From: Cloacimonetes bacterium UBA5456
Lineage (GTDB): Bacteria; Cloacimonadota; Cloacimonadia; Cloacimonadales; Cloacimonadaceae
NCBI GenBank assembly: GCA_002427325.1
Contig: DIQS01000051.1
Span: 58,606-75,129 of the forward strand
Length of the DNA: 16,524 nt
Reading direction: 5' to 3'
Shown: positions 15,701-16,524 of the stretch, piece by piece
How positions within the stretch are numbered: position 1 is the first letter of the stretch
Layout of the letters: the number at the start of each line of letters is the position of its first letter
Notes under the pieces: model-generated
What the model saw: only the letters and a program-made list of their open reading frames with translations
Database searches by the model: none
What the model was told of the DNA's origin: nothing
Program-made: the position numbers and the translations under genes

Positions 15701-16524
15701 GGGATTGGGTTAATTACGTCGATAGCAATCAGACCAGCTATATTGATGAAGCTTGGCAAACACTTGCCGATGGTGACTATATTTGGGCAGTGCTTGCTCA
15801 ATATACCGCCGGCGTGGTTGCAGAGCCCATCTTCTCTAATGAACTAAGCAAATCTAACGCCGATGGACTGCTTGCCGGTTTCATCCTCGATGAAGCAGAC
15901 AATAGCCCAATTGTCGGTGCAATCATTACTGTTGACGGTGGATTTACAGCTGTTTCGGGAGATGCCGGTGCATACAGTCTCAGCCTCGCACCCGGCCCTC
16001 ACAGTCTCAGCGTATCACATACATACTATGAAGAAATCGAAGCACTCAGCTTTGTCATCTTCCCTGAAATGACCACAGAGCTCAACATTGAGCTTGAGAG
16101 CCTACCCAGAGTCATGGTGAGCGGTACAATTCTCGCCAGCGACACAGGCGCAGGTCTTGCAGGAGTTGACATCTCTGTCACCGGCTTCATGGACTATAAC
16201 CTCCAAACCGCCGCAGATGGAAGCTTCAGCGTTCTTGCCTATGCAGGATATACCTATAACTTCACGCTCAGCAAAGCAGGTTACGAAAGCTTCAGCGGCG
16301 AACTCGAAGTGGGGAACCAGCCCTTGAACTTGGGCAATATCACCCTCTATGAGACCGCCTATCAGCCTTCACAGCTCATTGCAAGCATAAACGAAAGCTA
16401 CACAGCTGTAGGTCTCGTCTGGAACGCTCCTGCAATCCGCGGACTGGAAGCTTATCAAGTCTGGCGCATGGCATCAGCAGATCAAGCCTTAGGCGAAGAG
16501 CACTGGGATTGGATCGGCTACGTT
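706..16524 (+). CDS. Giant secreted modular surface protein, 3' end beyond window (at least 5,273 residues)
   Basis: The reading frame is open for 5,273 codons from ATG 706 to the last base with no stop; every 60-base line from 721 onward begins in frame. The start is chosen because AGGAG lies 7 bases upstream and a signal peptide begins at once. Module order: signal peptide; an N-terminal mosaic of FREQYL/YWNG sandwich modules, CARDB-like, choice-of-anchor-D, choice-of-anchor-J and one regulatory-like module (residues 24-3155); then an array of regulatory-A, regulatory-B and FN3 units (3156-5273). The visible part has no catalytic motif, no internal membrane segment and few cysteines. These domain types are known in exported adhesion, cell-wall and sorting-tagged proteins, so a surface structural or adhesive role is inferred. 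Substrate or partner cannot be told. The C-terminus, and with it any sorting or anchor signal, is not seen. CDS call near certain; function tentative. Confidence 0.96.
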   Translation, partial: MKKYLLLVLLFIISISFMSNLFAQVSITIGDSMEMNSDDYSPTPYGTYWKNFREQYLIRATELNDAGGGSGVIEAISFNVASLNNVSAMPNYRIRMKHTTQNALISTFETGDYTQVFQSNSFMPVAGWNLHNFSTPFNWDGESNILVDVVCDLVGQWTQNASVYYTNTGFNSSLRFQDDYNAADTATSGYASMNRSNMRFLMQQLDVLDMAALRITGPNSANINSAATYSVRIKNLCIDTVSNYTVKLFKAPNTVLSTQAGVPIDPMEELEFEFTWTPTEEGAIELFGRVEMLDDEKQANDNTPMFPVTVMPEGLVGVAIGEGSLTNDYYGDPTPYGTYYENFREQYLIRATEINNGGGGPGEIYGISFNVANLNNVVGMPNYRIRLKHTEQQELTTVFELGDYTQVFQSDSFMPVTGWNPHSFSTPFVWDGASNILVDVVCDFVDNWTENASVYYTNTGFNSSLRYQSDSNAADMSSSGAVSVNRSNMILTMQQLNMMDMSAISIVGPKAPNVNKLVTYTVRVKNLSPRPVSDYMVMFMGAPDIELDRRAGIPIDSMEELEFEFTWTPTEEGAIELFGRVEMLDDENPANDDTSILQVEVLPEGVFMMGDGVANNQIPINPFYSNSYSQTIFLQEEIQISDKQIESISYYWNGAGTAANSRNWEIWMGHTQLESFANTSDWVLEDDMILVFSGETPSLSTQGWVDIQLQLPFAYNNTDNLVIAVRKIANSYDGDTQYFYSTSSYAGRTLRHYSDSVIVNPSAPPAGTLVSAYPNFKMYFEDVSESPVLRYSPDNIDFGTIFFNAASDVKNVRVFNVGSGVLQLGAEAVRFTGENAALFSFDDSVFPLALATGESAQIPVSLVGRVEGDVVASLEITYAGEISTVGLSANVLPDGVVIIGNTAATTTAHFPFGYLYGYERSAALYKFDEVGGVGMITNVGWDCTAMSTVPVPYKIYIGTTDFEALPAASFDAITEGFMLVSEGEIEFNSLGWNILELSTPFAYTGGNLVVAVETNFGGYGGNGYPSFRYTASATATNAQWTTDNNPPTGSGTLNTNRPNLMLMLGGFGGDPELFVYPDTHYEFPSVVINTTAQKEIKATNIGGGNINITGINITGDGFALADEFTPVALGSGNTHRFTVEYSPTAVGDHSATLIIETSVGDHIMEISGSCIDPIIRDFPFFEGFEDGNTDGSTDISQWDQIIGSGSNLWTANNTETDNARSPRSGDWNATLRYSSETTLYRPIMLDEGDTYYVELYGRQDSATASNAKIRVSYGSEPTIAGMNNIIIQETGIGYGNYHKLSGMFTAPSTGLFYIGIRGSINSSPWYLSMDDLTIMKISNDPVFSISANEHGFDEVKLNDSASESFTIKNEGIGALTISSIEIDGDAFSLVNLPTLPISLNYKDTMTFDAVFSPDAVGDYSATIIIVDNVDTRTVTLTGSCFDPTIYEFPFFEGFEDGFTNNRVIAGNWAQVTGPQYTNVQWFANNEKTDYNRAPRSGEWNACLAYNGQSTLIRPMALEGGKYYVLEMYARQDGANSVNSKIKVSYAADITQIDFGDTIIVETGIVNGDYQQLRGYFQPEEGGIYYLGITGWQGYPYYLSIDDIRIFEAETSPVLAYSPESISFGEVFYGESVGPVNITINNNGLSFIQLNEGDVEIVGPHAELFSIGEDAFPMYIWLGDIASIPLYVSGEIEGEVSATLVINYADEEYEIELTATVLPNGLVAIGDGTADTHMPIYPWNSYSYTQTLYMASDITTERRQIDKIAYHWNGAAAAPNSSQWTVYMGHTQKTVFTYTTDWVNINELTEVYQGDVDLPAEDMWIELMLPEPFWYNGVDNLVIAVLESKPGLDPRESHFNGTLTNIRRSLIHYNSLIAPNPASPPAGEISYSYPNIRLHFGELPDTPALYYSPKSIDFGDITFKTTADSLHIEIMNRGRGNLQLNAQNFDITGPHADLFSCYSEVLPIYLGMGTSTLMPIYVYGMVEGPINATLIINYAGEEYEVELRANVLPEGLFVIGDETWDYGLPVTPGSNYSYSQTLYMANEIMTGGGHIKKLAYHWNGAAAAPSSDRWTIYIGHTQKPYFFNSIDWVDIEDLTEVYQGIVDIRTIEEWIEIELDTTFEYNGNDNLVIAILESKSGNDGSYMYFYNSSSPIGRSIRYVDDDNPIDLNQLSWGSLTDAYPNTQIIFEMPFDVPTLQYRPTSIDFGEYTLGGISRNMPVKIRNAGLDTLTLNASDLSITGEQSNMFDFDAPEFPINLEYAETANIFLHFSASSQGEAVAEFVINYGGEEHVVELQASVLPEGIIHVGDPSTDNLNYAYGFPTPYGNNAKMFREQYLIKQEEIAVLDSEATYINSVAFKVHSADFPFAMPNYRIRIKETLQENLESVFEAGEYTLVYQADEYYPEPGWNIHTFNEPFHWDGESNLLIDVEIDDLFNSGLRNATVYNTETDFNSAIRYEVEESIVRNPIYTMTERPNMLLVLQGESIGELSGVVTENGRALAGVEVSIIGTNLTTVTDEIGQYHFPLVPSGSYTVTAAKSGYDDASHTVIIIGNEVTVQNFSLIGYPEYAIDTNQWDFGVVYVGESASKSVVLSNPAGGELVIESITIEGGDAFTLSEVPQLPFSLYSEDSSSFEIVFAPLDSGEMEATVVITDNLNRSRRLGVRSSQGREVYLSPYEVLLSGQGKFLAELGHQQLVSAENNAPNPYTLNQNGFREQYLILAEELWDMGIFPGYIDDISFDVAALNDVYPMTNHQIRFKHTQQNSLSDVFEQGDYEGAYFAEGYQVQMGWNTHDFQTPFLWDGYSNILVDVFSDHHANINMSASVYHSETSFNSTLRSQASSLRAYDEELGITVAKRANLRLGIRASNIVDLAAVGFQGSIDPVVGSQAVYTLQVLNLSREEITEYSVLLLDEDENQLASVAGTPLAPLQTKLMGIPWIPEIAGETKIFARIVMQGDDNPDNNDSQMLNIAVFAEGVEISHIGSGERLNLPTDPPSPYATSTRTFREQYLFTMDDLYEMGAAPGEIRAISFGVTSIDDVYAMQNYRIRIKTTEQDSLGYMYETGAYTQVYQRDSFMPVVGINMHYFEEPFLWNGWDNLLVDIVVDDNNASGSNAVVYHSFRPYNASLSYQGSAGSGVNASSGTPSTKRPNTIWHIISEQLGSIEGLVSANGEPLEGVEISLDGTDLQATTGTDGYFRLPWVPVGEYVIKGFKESHAEYSKSISVGHKDKLFLEIDMPLLPKAFVSGRVLGSDRPDGLAGARVNLEGSANYAVFSGIDGNFSIEVFADQEYELYIHADRYISYADLIEVGLEDIQLGNIVLNEIAFPASNLTAEINPRYDGVTLDWDAPTIGGDVVAESIVGSKNSRESKAPAVTDSRSLVGYDIWRLSSGDEENPREWDLITPETVEETAFVDDDWLDLPDGSYLWALKVVYDAEIVSEPVFSNELIKSNTDGLLAGFVLDSQTELPIAGAQISIDGEFATESETDGSYSIEVVPGPHVVSVTHTYFHATQAQEFVIRPSETTNLSIMMQSLPRVEVSGTILASDTGEGLEGAILSFLGFMDYEVQTAANGRFALDVYAGKDYSYTIMKDGYVSVANSISVADVDLDMGEITLYEIAYPPSIFIATVNQYYTAVNLGWDAPAIRGLSGYQLWRFSEGLEDDEDNWTLLNDEPITATEFVDESWATLDDGSFGWAVKAIYPAGVISDAIFSNMLSKSNSDGILSGTILDDETDLPIAGVTITIDEEYSTTSDQTGRYVISLSPGPHSFSATHIYYEEFEEPGVVVFPDQTTVLDLAMQSLPKILVSGSVSGTDTDGGLAGAVVSITGFADYELETNADGGFAVQVFADKQYAYTISKDGYESAGGTFHAQNTALDLGHFVLTEIAYMPSGLAAVINDSYTAVELTWDAPQIRGLEGYQVWRMKEGDRATEDEWSLLTPELVVSSIFEDNVWTELPDGDYLWAVRAIYTAGVVSEPIFSNELYKSNADGLLAGLILDEADNSPIVDATITVDGEHIAVSDEVGAYRISLAPGPHTVVVSHTYYEDSDELGFVVYPDQPTNLNIELESLPRVLVSGIVLASDTGEGLGGVDISVTGFMDYSLQTATDGSFSILAYAGYTYSFTLSKAGYESYSSELAVGDQPLNLGEITLYETAYQPSELVASVNESYTAVGLTWNAPAIRGLESYQVWRMTAADKALGEEHWDWIGIANNDQTSYIDEDWQILEDGDYLWAIKAIYTAGVTAEPIFSNTLTKSGTNGLLAGFILDEADNSPIVGAIITVDDEFTTVSDNTGAYSLSLVPGPHSVVVTHTYYEDSEALSFVIFPEMTTELNIELESLPRVIVSGTVLASDTGAGLGGVDIAVTGFMDYNLQTAADGSFSILAYAGYTYSYTLGKAGYESFSGTLEVGHTALNLGEITLYEIAYQPSQLIASINESYTAVGLTWNAPAIRGLESYQVWRMAAADKALGEEYWDSIGYVNHNQTSYIDEDWQMLENGDYYWAVKAIYTAGVSAEIIFSNVLTKSDTYGLLTGLILDEADNSPIIGASITVDGVYTAISGAEGAYSLSLAPGPHTVIVSHTYYETSEETDFIIFPEMTTQLNIELESLPRVMVSGTVLASDTGAGLAGVDITVTGFKDYSLQTAADGSFSVLAYAGHSYNFTLSKAGYESFNGELEVRDQPLNLGEITLYENAYIPSNLVAMVNDSYTSVNLTWDAPAIRGLEGYQVWRLKDGERASESQWSLLTPTPINATTNADDSWLALEDDDYLWAVRAIYTAGVISEPIFSNTLAKSNAAGILAGTFFDSETELPLVGVTITIDEDIVATSDQNGAFSISLSPGPHTLSAYHVYYQGLEDQDVVILPELTTTLSLALQSLPKVLVSGSVSGTDTEGGLSGAIVSITGFADYELETDADGDFAVHVYANQQYYYSVEKQGYESANGSFHAQNNDIDLGHFVLTETAYQPSQLIASINESYTAVGLVWNAPAVRGLEGYQIWRMAAGDQDLDDEHWDWVNYVDSNQTSYIDEAWQTLADGDYIWAVLAQYTAGVVAEPIFSNELSKSNADGLLAGFILDEADNSPIVGAIITVDGGFTAVSGDAGAYSLSLAPGPHSLSVSHTYYEEIEALSFVIFPEMTTELNIELESLPRVMVSGTILASDTGAGLAGVDISVTGFMDYNLQTAADGSFSVLAYAGYTYNFTLSKAGYESFSGELEVGNQPLNLGNITLYETAYQPSQLIASINESYTAVGLVWNAPAIRGLEAYQVWRMASADQALGEEHWDWIGYV
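775..1323 (+). other. FREQYL sandwich module 1 (residues 24-206)
   Basis: Hallmarks in order: PTPYGTY, then NFREQYL (FREQYL at 859-876), ISFNVASLNNV, MPNYRIRMKHTTQ, a Tyr-Thr-Gln-Val-Phe-Gln step, GWNLHNFSTPFNWDG followed by SNILVDV, SVYYTNTGFNSSLR, and a closing NRSNM strand. The length and the alternating strand pattern suggest a jelly-roll beta sandwich. I do not recognise a named family. Module 2 is its close paralogue in the same protein. Confidence 0.75.
1324..1647 (+). other. CARDB-like module 1 (residues 207-314)
   Basis: An Ig-like module of about 108 residues: ITGPNSANINSAATYSVRIKN at its start, a conserved EELEFEFTWTPTEEGAIELF core, and an end with Asp-Asp-Glu then Asn-Asp-Asn, as in CARDB domains whose last strands carry D.NxxND patterns. 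CARDB-type modules are known in bacterial surface proteins as adhesive or spacer domains. The core DNA (1504-1595) is almost identical to module 2. Confidence 0.6.
1648..2196 (+). other. FREQYL sandwich module 2 (residues 315-497)
   Basis: Same motif order as module 1, with FREQYL at 1732-1749, MPNYRIRLKHTEQ, GWNPHSFSTPFVWDG and NTGFNSSLRYQ. With the following CARDB-like module it forms a duplicated pair: the module 1 pair (775-1647) and this pair (1648-2517) have almost the same length and similar DNA throughout. Confidence 0.75.
2197..2517 (+). other. CARDB-like module 2 (residues 498-604)
   Basis: Paralogue of CARDB-like module 1: IVGPKAPNVNKLVTYTVRVKN, then the shared EELEFEFTW core and the ending DDENPANDDTS. 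It joins the next module through VLPEG (2506-2520). Confidence 0.6.
2518..3054 (+). other. YWNG sandwich module 1 (residues 605-783)
   Basis: Motifs: SNSYSQTIFL, ISYYWNGAGTA, WEIWMGHTQ, a GWVDIQLQLPFAYN step followed by NTDNLVIAV, GRTLRHY, and an ending AYPNFKMYF. The register (middle strand ending in HTQ, then a GW strand, PF, then DNLVIAV) matches the FREQYL modules, so I treat both as branches of one sandwich family. Confidence 0.7.
3055..3390 (+). other. Choice-of-anchor-D / HYDIN-like module 1 (residues 784-895)
   Basis: Typical pattern: LRYSPDNIDFGTIFF, a strand with VFNVGSGVLQL, F.GENAALFSF, FPLALATGESAQIPV, then VASLEITYAG and the exit VLPDG (3376-3390). This is the ASPM-SPD-2-Hydin immunoglobulin-like fold common in exported bacterial multidomain proteins. 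Confidence 0.75.
3391..3909 (+). other. Divergent sandwich module (residues 896-1068)
   Basis: Lacks FREQYL and YWNG but keeps the family register: YKIYIGTTD in place of MGHTQ, GWNILELSTPFAYTGG then NLVVAVE, and an ending NRPNLMLML like the NRSNM and ERPNM ends of the FREQYL modules. Its middle is rich in Gly, Asn and Thr. Probably a third branch of the same fold. Confidence 0.6.
3910..4224 (+). other. Choice-of-anchor-D / HYDIN-like module 2 (residues 1069-1173)
   Basis: FPSVVINTTAQKEIKATNIGGG opens the module (residues in register with the DFG..f...s..k.v.i.N.G pattern), followed by GDGFAL, FTVEYSPTAVGDHSATLII and the closing ISGSC. It leads directly into an anchor-J module, as does module 3. 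Confidence 0.8.
4225..4719 (+). other. Choice-of-anchor-J (MAM-like) module 1 (residues 1174-1338)
   Basis: Starts with the hallmark FPFFEGFEDG (4237-4266), then SQWDQI, a Trp-Thr strand, RSPRSGDWNA, LYRPIMLDEGDTYYVELYGR, KIRVSYG, and ends LSMDDLTIM. This matches the choice-of-anchor-J family, a jelly roll related to MAM and carbohydrate-binding domains and often seen in proteins with C-terminal sorting tags. Confidence 0.85.
4720..5034 (+). other. Choice-of-anchor-D / HYDIN-like module 3 (residues 1339-1443)
   Basis: Pattern: HGFDEVKLNDSASESFTIKNEG, ALTISSIEIDGDAFSL, FDAVFSPDAVGDYSATIII and LTGSC. It is close to module 2 in length and ending, so the D-J pair (3910-4719) and the D-J pair (4720-5529) are tandem copies. 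Confidence 0.85.
5035..5529 (+). other. Choice-of-anchor-J (MAM-like) module 2 (residues 1444-1608)
   Basis: Hallmark FPFFEGFEDG at 5047-5076, then WAQVTGPQ, RAPRSGEWNACLAYNG, LIRPMALEGGKYYVLEMYAR, KIKVSY, and the closing LSIDDIRIF. It has the same length as module 1 (165 residues). Confidence 0.85.
5530..5859 (+). other. Choice-of-anchor-D / HYDIN-like module 4 (residues 1609-1718)
   Basis: LAYSPESISFGEVFYGES, NITINNNGLSFIQL, GPHAELFSI, IPLYVSGEIEGEVSATLVI and NYADEEYEIEL, leaving through VLPNG (5851-5865). It belongs to the same subtype as modules 1, 5 and 6 (VLPxG exit) rather than modules 2 and 3 (GSC exit). Confidence 0.75.
5860..6399 (+). other. YWNG sandwich module 2 (residues 1719-1898)
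   Basis: NSYSYTQTLYMASD, IAYHWNGAAAAPNS, WTVYMGHTQK, LTEVYQGDVDL, a WIELMLPEPFWYNG strand followed by VDNLVIAVLE, RRSLIHY and YPNIRLHFG. Very similar to module 3, which follows after one D module. Confidence 0.7.
6400..6732 (+). other. Choice-of-anchor-D / HYDIN-like module 5 (residues 1899-2009)
   Basis: LYYSPKSIDFGDITFKTTADS, IMNRGRGNLQL, DITGPHADLFS, IYVYGMVEGPINATLII and NYAGEEYEVEL, leaving through VLPEG (6721-6735). Together with the neighbouring YWNG modules it forms an alternating D/YWNG ladder. Confidence 0.75.
6733..7266 (+). other. YWNG sandwich module 3 (residues 2010-2187)
   Basis: SNYSYSQTLYMANE, LAYHWNGAAAAPSS, WTIYIGHTQK, LTEVYQGIVDI, WIEIELDTTFEYNG then NDNLVIAILE, GRSIRYV and a YPNTQIIFE end. 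Confidence 0.7.
7267..7599 (+). other. Choice-of-anchor-D / HYDIN-like module 6 (residues 2188-2298)
   Basis: LQYRPTSIDFGEYTLGG, IRNAGLDTLTLNAS, SITGEQSNMFDF, AEFVINYGGEEHVVEL and the exit VLPEG (7591-7605). Confidence 0.75.
7600..8145 (+). other. FREQYL sandwich module 3 (residues 2299-2480)
   Basis: FPTPYGNNAKMFREQYL (FREQYL at 7690-7707), VAFKVHSADFPFAMPNYRIR, EAGEYTLVYQ, GWNIHTFNEPFHWDGES, NATVYNTETDFNSAIRYE and an ending ERPNMLLVLQG. It feeds into the first regulatory-like module. Confidence 0.75.
8146..8382 (+). other. Carboxypeptidase-regulatory-like module 1 (residues 2481-2559)
   Basis: Classic pattern: GELSGVVTENGRALAGVEVSI, TVTDEIGQYHFPLVPSGSY, VTAAKSGYDDASHTV and a final NFSLIG strand. 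This is the transthyretin-like/CarboxypepD_reg fold, common as a repeat in secreted bacterial proteins and structural rather than catalytic. Confidence 0.88.
8383..8754 (+). other. Choice-of-anchor-D / HYDIN-like module 7 with Arg-rich insertion (residues 2560-2683)
   Basis: WDFGVVYVGESASKSVVLSN, LVIESITIEGGDAFTLSEV, FEIVFAPLDSGEMEATVVI, then TDNLNR. Between this and the expected closing strand YEVLLSGQG lies an extra piece (about 8671-8724) rich in Arg and Ser, unlike the rest of this acidic protein. The module is about 15-20 residues longer than its sisters. Confidence 0.75.
8755..9285 (+). other. FREQYL sandwich module 4 (residues 2684-2860)
   Basis: PYTLNQNGFREQYL (FREQYL at 8833-8850), ISFDVAALNDVYPM, NHQIRFKHTQQNSL, GWNTHDFQTPFLWDG followed by YSNILVDVFS, SVYHSETSFNSTLR and KRANLRLGI. 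The PTPYGTY entry motif is reduced to NPYTLN. Confidence 0.72.
9286..9624 (+). other. CARDB-like module 3 (residues 2861-2973)
   Basis: VGFQGSIDPVVGSQAVYTLQVLN opens it (first part), followed by IPWIPEIAGETKIFARI and the characteristic end GDDNPDNNDSQ, then VFAEG (9607-9621) as a variant of the VLPEG joint. It follows an FREQYL module, as do both other CARDB-like modules. Confidence 0.65.
9625..10170 (+). other. FREQYL sandwich module 5 (residues 2974-3155)
   Basis: SPYATSTRTFREQYL (FREQYL at 9706-9723), ISFGVTSIDDVYAM, QNYRIRIKTTEQDSL, YTQVYQRDSFMPVVG, PFLWNGWDNLLVDIVV, AVVYHSFRPYNASLSYQ and KRPNTIWHI. It is the last module of the heterogeneous half. Confidence 0.74.
10171..11040 (+). repeat. 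Repeat unit U0: degenerate founder of the A-B-FN3 array (residues 3156-3445)
   Basis: Domain A (10171-10410) has GSIEGLVSANGEPLEGVEISL and WVPVGEYVIKGF. Domain B (10411-10659) has FVSGRVLGSDRPDGLAGARVNL and ends LGNIVLNEI. FN3 (10660-11040) has VTLDWDAPTI, GYDIWR and LPDGSYLWALK. The FN3 carries about 26 extra residues (10747-10827) between the WDAP strand and GY. At 290 residues U0 is longer and more divergent than U1-U7 and its A domain lacks the PGPH motif, so it probably marks the older edge of the array. Confidence 0.8.
11041..11841 (+). repeat. Repeat unit U1, 267 residues (3446-3712)
   Basis: A domain 11041-11289 (DGLLAGFVLDSQTELPIAGA, VVPGPHVVSVTHTYF), B domain 11290-11538 (PRVEVSGTILASDTGEGLEG, FMDYEVQT, LGEITL is here MGEITLYE), FN3 11539-11841 (VNLGWDAPAIRGLSGYQLWR, WTLLND, SFGWAVKAIYPAGV). 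The FN3 is the shorter W(T/S)LL subtype. Confidence 0.88.
11842..12642 (+). repeat. Repeat unit U2, 267 residues (3713-3979), beta-type A and B domains
   Basis: A 11842-12090 (DETDLPIAGVTITIDEEYS, LSPGPHSFSATHIYY), B 12091-12339 (PKILVSGSVSGTDTDGGLAG, ITGFADYELET, HAQNTALDLGHFVLTE), FN3 12340-12642 (VELTWDAPQIRGLEGYQVWR, WSLLTPE, YLWAVRAIYTAGV). Its A and B domains match U6 much better than its neighbours U1 and U3. Confidence 0.88.
12643..13446 (+). repeat. Repeat unit U3, 268 residues (3980-4247), alpha-type
   Basis: A 12643-12891 (DGLLAGLILDEADNSPIV, LAPGPHTVVVSHTYYED), B 12892-13140 (PRVLVSGIVLASDTGEGLGG, FMDYSLQTATDGSFSIL, LNLGEITLYE), FN3 13141-13446 (VGLTWNAPAIRGLESYQVWR, ALGEEHWDWIG, NDQTSYIDEDW, YLWAIKAIYTAGV). 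The FN3 is the longer EEHWDW subtype, which explains the extra residue. Confidence 0.9.
13447..14250 (+). repeat. Repeat unit U4, 268 residues (4248-4515), alpha-type
   Basis: A 13447-13695 (GLLAGFILDEADNSPIVGA, LVPGPHSVVVTHTYYED), B 13696-13944 (PRVIVSGTVLASDTGAGLGG, FMDYNLQTAADGSFSIL), FN3 13945-14250 (VGLTWNAPAIRGLESYQVWR, ALGEEYWDSIG, NQTSYIDEDW). The FN3 start is almost identical to U3 at DNA level (13999-14094 against 13195-13290). Confidence 0.9.
14251..15051 (+). repeat. Repeat unit U5, 267 residues (4516-4782), alpha-type A/B with short FN3
   Basis: A 14251-14499 (GLLTGLILDEADNSPIIGA, LAPGPHTVIVSHTYYE), B 14500-14748 (PRVMVSGTVLASDTGAGLAG, FKDYSLQTAADGSFSVL), FN3 14749-15051 (VNLTWDAPAIRGLEGYQVWR, WSLLTPTPINA, YLWAVRAIYTAGV). 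The FN3 subtype switches back to the short WSLLTP form of U2, showing that domain subtypes are mixed between units. Confidence 0.9.
15052..15855 (+). repeat. Repeat unit U6, 268 residues (4783-5050), beta-type A/B with long FN3
   Basis: A 15052-15300 (SETELPLVGVTITIDEDIV, LSPGPHTLSAYHVYY), B 15301-15549 (PKVLVSGSVSGTDTEGGLSG, ITGFADYELETDADGDF, NDIDLGHFVLTE), FN3 15550-15855 (VGLVWNAPAVRGLEGYQIWR, DDEHWDWVNYV, NQTSYIDEAW). Its A and B domains pair with U2, four units upstream, while its FN3 pairs with U7. Confidence 0.9.
15856..16524 (+). repeat. Repeat unit U7, truncated by the window edge (223 residues, 5051-5273), alpha-type
   Basis: A 15856-16104 (GLLAGFILDEADNSPIVGA, LAPGPHSLSVSHTYYEE), B 16105-16353 (PRVMVSGTILASDTGAGLAG, FMDYNLQTAADGSFSVL), partial FN3 16354-16524 (VGLVWNAPAIRGLEAYQVWR, LGEEHWDWIGYV). 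About 45 more residues would complete the unit, so the array continues past the window. Confidence 0.9.

Noticed and set aside
11041..16524. The 801-804 base direct repeats considered as a CRISPR array or mobile element copies
   Set aside because: Units are long, in frame, encode a protein domain triplet and have no spacers, inverted ends or transposase.

Overview
The window holds one very large gene. After a ~700-base AT-rich leader, an open frame starts at ATG 706 behind a good Shine-Dalgarno site. It runs rightward without a stop to the last base (16524): 5,273 codons with the 3' end outside the window. No other protein-coding gene is convincing; the many shorter open frames inside 706-16524 are shadows of this frame. 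The product has a type I signal peptide and is otherwise a chain of beta-sandwich modules, so I read it as a giant exported or cell-surface modular protein. No enzymatic domain is visible.

The domain mix is HYDIN/choice-of-anchor-D, choice-of-anchor-J (MAM-like), CARDB-like, carboxypeptidase-regulatory-like and fibronectin type III modules, plus a signal peptide ending in LFA-Q. This is the style of secreted proteins in Candidatus Cloacimonadota and related Fibrobacteres-Chlorobi-Bacteroidetes-type lineages, where such proteins often carry a type IX secretion sorting tag at the C-terminus. The taxonomic call is inference (about 0.5-0.6). The C-terminus that would show a sorting tag is not in the window.

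Layout. 1-705: leader with a G-rich tract, short SD-led reading frames of doubtful status, an imperfect hairpin, a possible sigma70-like promoter and the ribosome binding site. 706-10170: heterogeneous N-terminal half (residues 1-3155). Nine copies of a ~180-residue sandwich module (five with an FREQYL motif, three with a Y(Y/H)WNG motif, one divergent) alternate with seven choice-of-anchor-D modules, three CARDB-like modules, two choice-of-anchor-J modules and one carboxypeptidase-regulatory-like module. Many joints carry the short linker V(L/M)P(E/D/N)G. 10171-16524: C-terminal repeat array. A degenerate founder unit is followed by six complete units and one truncated unit of 267-268 residues. 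Each unit is regulatory-like domain A, regulatory-like domain B, then one FN3 domain.

The array is strongly regular in length, but its units fall into sequence subtypes whose order suggests recombination and a possible four-unit higher-order duplication. Short near-identical DNA patches between copies point to recent homogenisation. The points most worth following up are the array, the apparently unnamed FREQYL/YWNG sandwich family, and the size of the gene.
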